Source: Stramonita haemastoma
Lineage: Eukaryota; Mollusca; Gastropoda; Neogastropoda; Muricidae
Assembly (NCBI GenBank): GCA_030674155.1
Contig: CM060324.1
Span: forward strand, 53,157,502 to 53,221,501
Direction: 5' to 3'
Length of the DNA: 64,000 nucleotides
Shown here: one piece after another, positions 57,411-64,000 of the stretch
Numbering within the stretch: the first letter of the stretch is position 1
Layout of the letters: every line of letters begins with the position of its first letter
Program-made: the position numbers and the translations under genes
Notes under the pieces: model-generated
Seen by the model: only the letters and a program-made list of their open reading frames with translations
Told to the model about the DNA's origin: nothing
The model's database searches: none

Positions 57411-58140
57411 GTCACGTTAGTTAGTATTAGTTGTATTATGCTAGCTGGTAAAATTTATCACCGGCACAGACTTAAAGGGAGGGAGGAGCTAATTAGACAA
57501 TGCAGACATTTTATAATAATGTCATATTTTTCTCTTCTCCAAGATTAGCAGCGACAATGAAAGATTTCCAATTTAAAACCGGTCTTTTCTACCTTCGCCG
57601 ATAAAGGTTTGCTTTAGTCAATATTCGGGGGGAGGGGGGTGGTGGAAAGAATTGGAGGATGGCACAAGACATCAGGCTTATAAGTCAATCGAAGAAAAAA
57701 AAAATTGGAACAGGAAATACCATACAACTTTTTCCGTACGGGTAAAAGGCGGCAGGGGAGGGAGGTGCTGTGTAACTTTCATGTTTGGAAGTCCTGGGAG
57801 GAAAGGACAGGGCATCGAATAATTTCGTGGTTATGACAAAATTCGCGAAGACTTCAGCTAAGTATGGCAACATATTTGAAAGAGTTGGTATTAAGAAAAA
57901 AAACAAAAAACCTCCTAGTTACAGGAGTGTGAAACACACAGGAAATTTTGCTCCACTGCGATAGTATACTTAACTCCGAAACCCGGTTTATTTTCTTGGT
58001 AAAAACGAAAAAAAAAAAAAAAAAAAACCCTCACAACCCTCTTGCTTTTCTTGTCTATAGATGTGTTTTTATTTCAAAATTGCAGGAATACTGTGCATGA
58101 TAAAAATTAAAGTCATTAAAAAATAAAATAAAAAGGCACA
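57241..58140. other. No gene recognised; poly-T/poly-G at 57360-57412
   Basis: The homopolymer pair T then G spans about 50 bp. The rest is AT-rich and unassigned, with a poly-A tract at 58008-58027. Confidence 0.45.
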
Positions 58141-58147
58141 CACTTAC

Positions 58148-58265
58148 CTTCGGCTTCGTATCAAACCTGCATGGAGCGACAACCTAGCGTGTAGTCTAGC
58201 TGTCGCAAACCTGTCACCGTCAACTGAACAGTGAGGTGAACCGGCCTAGTAAGCAGCGCCCTCTG
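58148..58265 (-). promoter_or_regulatory. Candidate non-coding first exon and promoter of the 86-residue gene
   Basis: The minus-strand exon ends GCCGAAG|gtaagtg, a near-perfect donor at 58147. The only ATG inside (58172, ATGCAGGTTTGA) closes after three codons, as is typical of 5' UTR. The region 58155-58300 is CpG-richer, with 'gcagcgccctctgtgg' at 58254 and an E-box CACGTG at 58289. Linking it to the acceptor at 52375 is inference. Confidence 0.38.
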
Positions 58266-58469
58266 TGGGTGAAGTGAGAAACTTTATCACGTGCATCATG
58301 GGTCATCAGTTCAGGCGGGAAAAGACCTTACCTCTCCGCTAATCATCATTATTCTAATTCAGAAGGGTCAATGTTGCAAAATGAAAATTGTATTAATAAA
58401 AAAAAAACAAACTATCACAATTTACAGATGCACGCAAACAATCCGATTTTTTTTTTTTTTACAAGCTTG

Positions 58470-58640
58470 GCCCAGTTATAGTTGGTTGGTTGGTTAGTCG
58501 GTTGATCGGTCAGTCAGTCACTGATTTGGTTGGTTGAATGATTGGTTGGTAGGTTGATCAGTTGTCCAGGAAGGTTGGCTGGTTGGTCATAAGTCATTCG
58601 ATCGGCAAGTAACACTCAGTCAGTTCGGTTAGGCTCAAAT
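58470..58640. repeat. TTGG-type tetranucleotide repeat, degenerate
   Basis: 'ttggttggttggttagtcgg' and decayed 'gatcggtcagtcagtca' words over about 160 bp. Confidence 0.75.
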
Positions 58641-59164
58641 CAGCATGAATGCTTTCACAGGCAGGAACAGGCTGTATCCTGCTAAGGTAGATTGAACAGA
58701 TTTTCAAGGCTACTTACCCTTGAAAAAGAAAACAACCAAAACAAGCGGAAAACATTAAGAAAAAATAATGATGATAACAACCCACACCCAACCTGCCACC
58801 ACCACCATCACTGGAGGATGTTCTACCACATTTTCACATATTTTGAATTTTAAAAAAAAGTTAAAAAAAAGAAAGAAAGACCAGACTGGGGTAATTTGAC
58901 AGTAGGCCGACTGCATTTTTTTTTTTTGGGGGGGGTGTAGTTTTTTTCAAGTTATGGAAGACTTGCAGCTCCGCTAGGGCTATGATATAATCAAAACAAA
59001 CCAACAAAAACAGGAAGTTCTGTGCTAAAAATTCCCTCTTTTCAATCCTTCTCTTTGTTTCCGTCCTGTTCTTTTTCTTCCTGTCACTTCCTTCTTGTCT
59101 TCTTTCTGCCCTCTTGGTCCACTCCCCTGCCTTTTTTCACCAGAAAGACATGAATAACTAATCT
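58641..59164. other. No gene recognised
   Basis: Mixed sequence with poly-T/poly-G at 58917-58936. Nothing further. Confidence 0.4.
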
Positions 59165-59169
59165 TTCCC

Positions 59170-59292
59170 ACGCCGAAGTCGGATACGCTGGGCCTGACTT
59201 GTCAGGCGCTTATCGGCGGCGCAATGCATTTTTTGATCATATGACAGGCAACAATAGTCGCTGTCTGAGTGTTAAATGAAGGAGAAGGAAGA
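59170..59292 (-). repeat. Dispersed repeat S4, copy 3
   Basis: Inverse of 36631-36760: 'tcggatacgctgggcctgac', 'ttgtcaggcgcttat', 'gcaacaatagtcgctgtctg' and 'gttaaatgaaggagaaggaa'. Confidence 0.7.
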
Positions 59293-59469
59293 TCAGGGGT
59301 TTATTTTTTTCAGTGGGAACAGATGCAAACTTTCCAAAACTGCCTTATAGATAGATATGTCGCTGTTGCTGTTGCTGTGTGCTGCTGCTGCTGCTGCTGC
59401 TTGCTGCTACTTAGAGTTGGACAGGGTTGCCTTCTATCTCGCCCACTTTCCCACATGTAATAATCCTGG

Positions 59470-59470
59470 A

Positions 59471-59542
<72 letters not shown>

Positions 59543-59547
59543 GGGGG

Positions 59548-59602
<55 letters not shown>
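59470..59602. repeat. (GT)n with an internal G10 tract
   Basis: About 70 bp GT, a run of ten G, then about 50 bp GT. Confidence 0.95.
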
Positions 59603-59733
59603 TGATATGACTGAAAACAAGACAAAGGAATATTTACAAGAACAATCAACGTCTCTATAGATAGCACATTATTAAAAGCACAAGTAAACAACCCTTTTCT
59701 AATGCTCCCGCTGCTGCTGCCCATGATAATGAC

Positions 59734-59735
<2 letters not shown>

Positions 59736-59797
<62 letters not shown>

Positions 59798-59850
59798 CAC
59801 ACACACCACACGGCGCCGCGCAGCACACACGCACGCACGCACACACACAT
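59736..59850. repeat. (AC)n and (CGCA)n microsatellite
   Basis: About 60 bp of AC followed by 'cggcgccgcg' and CGCA text. With the GT array at 59470-59602 it forms an inverted pair about 135 bp apart. Confidence 0.93.
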
Positions 59851-59959
59851 GTACGCATGCGCGCTACACCCTCTAACGAATGATTTAACATCCATTTTAT
59901 TCATAACTCAGAATACAGATGTGAAAGCACAGGGATAAAATTCATCAATAATTATTTGC

Positions 59960-59960
<1 letters not shown>

Positions 59961-60031
<71 letters not shown>
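59961..60031. repeat. (GA)n microsatellite
   Basis: About 70 bp of pure GA. Confidence 0.95.
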
Positions 60032-60033
<2 letters not shown>

Positions 60034-60530
60034 CATCACTGTTCTTCTGTATTCGTATTCTTCAATATTTGTATTACTCATAATACTCTCTTTTTATAGC
60101 CTGGTCCATGATGTTGATGTCATATTGGCTAATATTTCTTATTATATGATTTTTTTGTTGCTTTGTCTCTTTTATCACATCAGATACCATTACTTTATAC
60201 TTTCTGAAAGTACATGAGTAATTTGCGATGTATCCAGGGCATCAGTCCTGACAGAGCATAAGGATGTCCAATTCAATTCGGTGATTTTTTTTTGTATTTG
60301 TGTTTCGCTCTTCCTCTTTATACCAGCCATTTATTTATTGGTATGTATGTTTTTGTTTCTCTGTAGCTCAATACAACGAATGAAAATAAACCCTTTGTAA
60401 TTTGTAGCGAAAAACTTTCAAGGGACATCACTTTTCACTTACCAAGAAATGGTCCTTGCGGTGTATTGTTTCTCTTATACCGCTGGCCGATTGAATTTTA
60501 CGGTGTGTTTTCTTTTTGCTCCTGAGGAAA
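60032..60530. other. No gene recognised
   Basis: AT-rich, unassigned. Confidence 0.4.
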
Positions 60531-60532
60531 TT

Positions 60533-60578
60533 TGGGGGGGGGGGGGGGGGGTGGGGGGGGGGGGGGGGGGGGGGGGAG
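60533..60578 (+). repeat. Poly-G tract, then an S1-like tail fragment
   Basis: About 45 G with one T, followed at 60590-60640 by 'ctggatgtaaaaaagcaatc' and 'gcttattctattaccctctt', which resembles the S1 tail. The poly-G may therefore lie inside a wrecked S1 copy. Confidence 0.75.
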
Positions 60579-60668
60579 TCTTTTCCGAGGGCTGGATGTA
60601 AAAAAGCAATCTTTGCTTATTCTATTACCCTCTTTGAATAAAGAAAGTTTTCTTTTTCTTCTTTTCTT

Positions 60669-61690
<1,022 letters not shown>

Positions 61691-61709
61691 CTCTAGAAGA
61701 CTGAGCACC

Positions 61710-62240
61710 CACCTTCACCAAAAAAACCCCAAAACAAAACCCATTAACAACAACAAAAACCCAGCCAACCAACCAATCAACCAGCCAACCAACCAATCAA
61801 CCAACCCAACCAAACAAAAAAAACCCCCTCCCTCCCCCCACAAAATAATAAAACAAAAAACAAAAAAAAGGAGAAAAAATATGTCTAACACAGACCCCCC
61901 CCCCCACAGAAAAAAAAAGCACCACCCAAAAACAACAAACAAAAGAAAACAAAAACTGCAACAAAACCATAAAAGAACCCCCTCCCCCACAAAAAAACCC
62001 ACAACAACAACAACAAATCAAACAACAAAACAACCAAAAACAAAACAAAAAACCCAAAAGAAAACAAGAACAAAAACAAAACAAATTAAAAAAAAGCGTA
62101 CCGAGACTAACCAAACCATACCAAAAAAACCTAACAAACAAGAAAAAGAAGACTTTACTTTGGCATTGATTGATTCTTTCCTTCTGACCACTACCTTCCT
62201 CCCCCCCCCCCCCCCCCCCCCCCCTCCCCCCACCCCTTGT
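61710..62240. repeat. A/C-only low-complexity region with a poly-C end
   Basis: Nearly T- and G-free 'aaaacaaaacccaaccaacc' text, with a (CCAACCAA) patch at 61763-61815 and poly-C at 62200-62225. The translations are composition artefacts. Confidence 0.8.
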
Positions 62241-62594
62241 AAAGAAAGAGAAAGGACACACAATACATATTCTAGCTGAATCATCCCGTCATTCTCGCCA
62301 GCTATTGTTTCTGTCTAGAATTTAGAAGTGAACCCATTTATGGCACATTTACTTTATCTATTTATCTTAATTATAATCTGTGTAGCATACACTTTGTTTT
62401 GGTTCTGAAGTGTCATGGCTGCTATAGCAGACGATAAAAGGGACCAAATAGGAATAGCCCGTTTGCTATTGATTATGGATAATTAAGCACTGAAAGCTCA
62501 AATCGTTTTGAAAATTTTAGTTTATAGAACGAGTTTTTTGTATGCAGGAAAAACCTAAACCAGCAGGAAATACGGCAGTAAGCTTTGGAGAAAG

Positions 62595-62700
62595 GCATTT
62601 TCTAGAGTCACGTGATTAGCAGACGTCCAAGATGGAGTCTTCCATCGACGTCCCATTTCCTGAGATGTGACGTTCTTTTCAATGGGATATTTTTGTGATC
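62595..62700 (+). promoter_or_regulatory. Promoter-like stretch with E-box and YY1-like motif
   Basis: GTCACGTGAT (62608) is followed about 20 bases later by CCAAGATGGAGTC, a YY1-like string whose ATG opens only 12 codons (MESSIDVPFPEM). Such motif pairs occur at TATA-less animal promoters. It could be the start of a plus-strand gene that includes 63800-63888. Confidence 0.3.
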
Positions 62701-63275
62701 GTGGGTGACTGTGTTTTTGGATCTACGTACTGTACAATCCACAAAACCGAGACATCTTTATCAACAGGCTGCAGGACTATCATAATTATGTGAGTGTGCT
62801 ATTAAAAGTGTGATCGGGCACCTTCCTTACTACCAGGCTTGTATCGTTTTATTTTCGCAGTTTCTCTACGTTGTTTTGAGAAAAGACGATGATCGGTGTA
62901 AATTATGATGAATGACTTTTTAACGTGGAGCATGAAAACATAATCACATTAGATTACTTTTTTAAATCAGGAGAAACTTTGGTTCCTTATTCGTTATAAA
63001 TACATCTGATCAGTATGAACGTGTCAAAGAATTGTTTGGATTTTAAAGACATAACTTCAGAGGTTACGCAGACCTGTACGAGGAAATCAGGGTTGTTCAA
63101 CTTATTGTGGTATACAGGAAAAGTTTCTGTGGTGTGCAGGAAAAGTGCTCGATGTGATAATACTGCAAAGATTAGGACGGATCGCTGTGTGATGAATATC
63201 ATAACGCGTTGTGGGTTATATGTAGAACTTTCCTCCATTTACCATCTTTTCACCTAGGCCTACTGTGGTATTAAC
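62701..63275. other. No gene recognised
   Basis: AT-rich. An 80-codon open frame at 63015-63257 lacks any family resemblance or splice support and is not called. Confidence 0.4.
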
Positions 63276-63277
<2 letters not shown>

Positions 63278-63341
<64 letters not shown>

Positions 63342-63400
63342 ATTGTTTTAACATAATTATGAGCATTCTTATGGTCATAACTGAGTAGATCAGAGGTTCT

Positions 63401-63448
<48 letters not shown>

Positions 63449-63511
63449 TTGGTGTGTGTGTGTGTGTGTGTGTGTGTGTTGTGTGTGTGTGTGTGGTGTG
63501 TATGTGTGAAG

Positions 63512-63552
<41 letters not shown>
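63278..63552. repeat. (GT)n microsatellites, three blocks
   Basis: 63280-63340, 63402-63448 and 63449-63552, the last with several TG/GG interruptions. Confidence 0.93.
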
Positions 63553-63799
63553 GTGTAGTTTGTGCTGTATGATGTGGATCTGGTAACGTGAGTGTGTGTT
63601 TATCGGGTGTAGTGTTGCGAGCATTTGTAATGAGAGGAATAGCTTCTTGAAAGAACAGACTGTCCACTCATCAACTGGTATGCTCATCAAGAGTATGAGT
63701 CAGCATTTCTATGAGTGTCATGTGTGTGAGTGTAGTGGGCTAAGCGATTCACATGAGTAAGTGCTCTCATCAACTGCCAGATTCATCACAGTGTTGCAG

Positions 63800-63888
63800 A
63801 CGTGGTGAGCGCTCGCGGTGCAAGTCTGCTGCCAAGTTCAGTTCACTGCCTCCTATCAGGAACTGGCGGTGGAATGCACCAAAAAATG
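63800..63888 (+). other. Candidate internal exon, weak
   Basis: An acceptor-like 'cacagtgttgcag' and a good donor, AATG|gtaagc, bound 89 bases. Two frames are open; one reads RGERSRCKSAAKFSSLPPIRN. CpG and GC content are higher than around it. Which frame, if any, is used cannot be told from this window. Confidence 0.3.
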
Positions 63889-64000
63889 GTAAGCAATATC
63901 CACATGTATACAGAGCACACTTTCAAGGCTTAGAATACGTATCATGCTATTTCTCATGTAATGAATTATACCCAAAAAAAGTTAATGAACATTATCGTCA

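Noticed and set aside
63015..63257. 80-codon open frame with several Cys residues
   Set aside because: No recognised family, no splice or promoter support next to it, and the length is compatible with chance in this composition.

Overview
This is a window of nuclear DNA from a eukaryote, most likely an invertebrate animal and plausibly a mollusc. It has spliced genes with GT-AG introns, dense di- and trinucleotide microsatellites, tRNA-derived SINEs, several non-LTR retrotransposon clades (L2/CR1-like, RTE-like, RNase H-bearing I-like), a PIF/Harbinger-type and a pogo-type DNA transposon, and a long GC-rich satellite. I see no bacterial-style gene, operon, rRNA, functional tRNA or CRISPR array. 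The mollusc assignment is inferred from the style of the repeats and has not been tested by a search. The 100-base run of N at 21015-21114 is a scaffold gap. Several tracts have the look of low-quality consensus, so frameshifts should be read with care.

Layout. 1-3.6 kb: SINE pieces, a 68-bp minisatellite, (GAT)n and (GT)n arrays, and a 0.9-kb minisatellite whose unit can form a hairpin. 3.6-15.7 kb: a satellite with a monomer of about 393 bp that switches orientation twice (F0, R1, F2). 15.7-21 kb: microsatellites, SINEs and C-rich low-copy tandems, ending in a pyrimidine tract at the gap. 21.1-23.6 kb: the same satellite again in R orientation, followed by a CCAAT/TATA-type promoter-like stretch. 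26-32 kb: fossil retrotransposons, all on the minus strand (L2/CR1-like, I-like with RNase H, RTE-like), interleaved with SINEs. 32.3-36.8 kb: a three-exon HARBI1-like transposase gene that keeps its splice sites but has three frame breaks. 37-43 kb: a SINE nested in a SINE, a 34-bp minisatellite and a 911-bp pogo-like element with intact terminal inverted repeats. 43-50 kb: mostly unassigned AT-rich DNA plus a diverged tandem duplication built around GT tracts.

50.9-58.3 kb holds the best candidate host gene: a minus-strand, two-coding-exon gene for an unrecognised 86-residue protein. It has a consensus intron, an AATAAA signal and a plausible non-coding first exon with a CpG-rich promoter about 6 kb upstream. 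Its introns contain SINEs and another RNase H-type retrotransposon fossil that a SINE has split. 58.3-64 kb: simple repeats, unassigned DNA, and at 62.6-63.9 kb a possible promoter and exon of a plus-strand gene running out of the window.

Most of the window is repeat. The points most worth following are the inverted satellite organisation and its dimeric higher-order repeat, the central block shared by two SINE families, and the small spliced gene. The long, apparently open frames inside the satellite and microsatellites are by-products of stop-poor repetitive sequence and are not annotated as genes.
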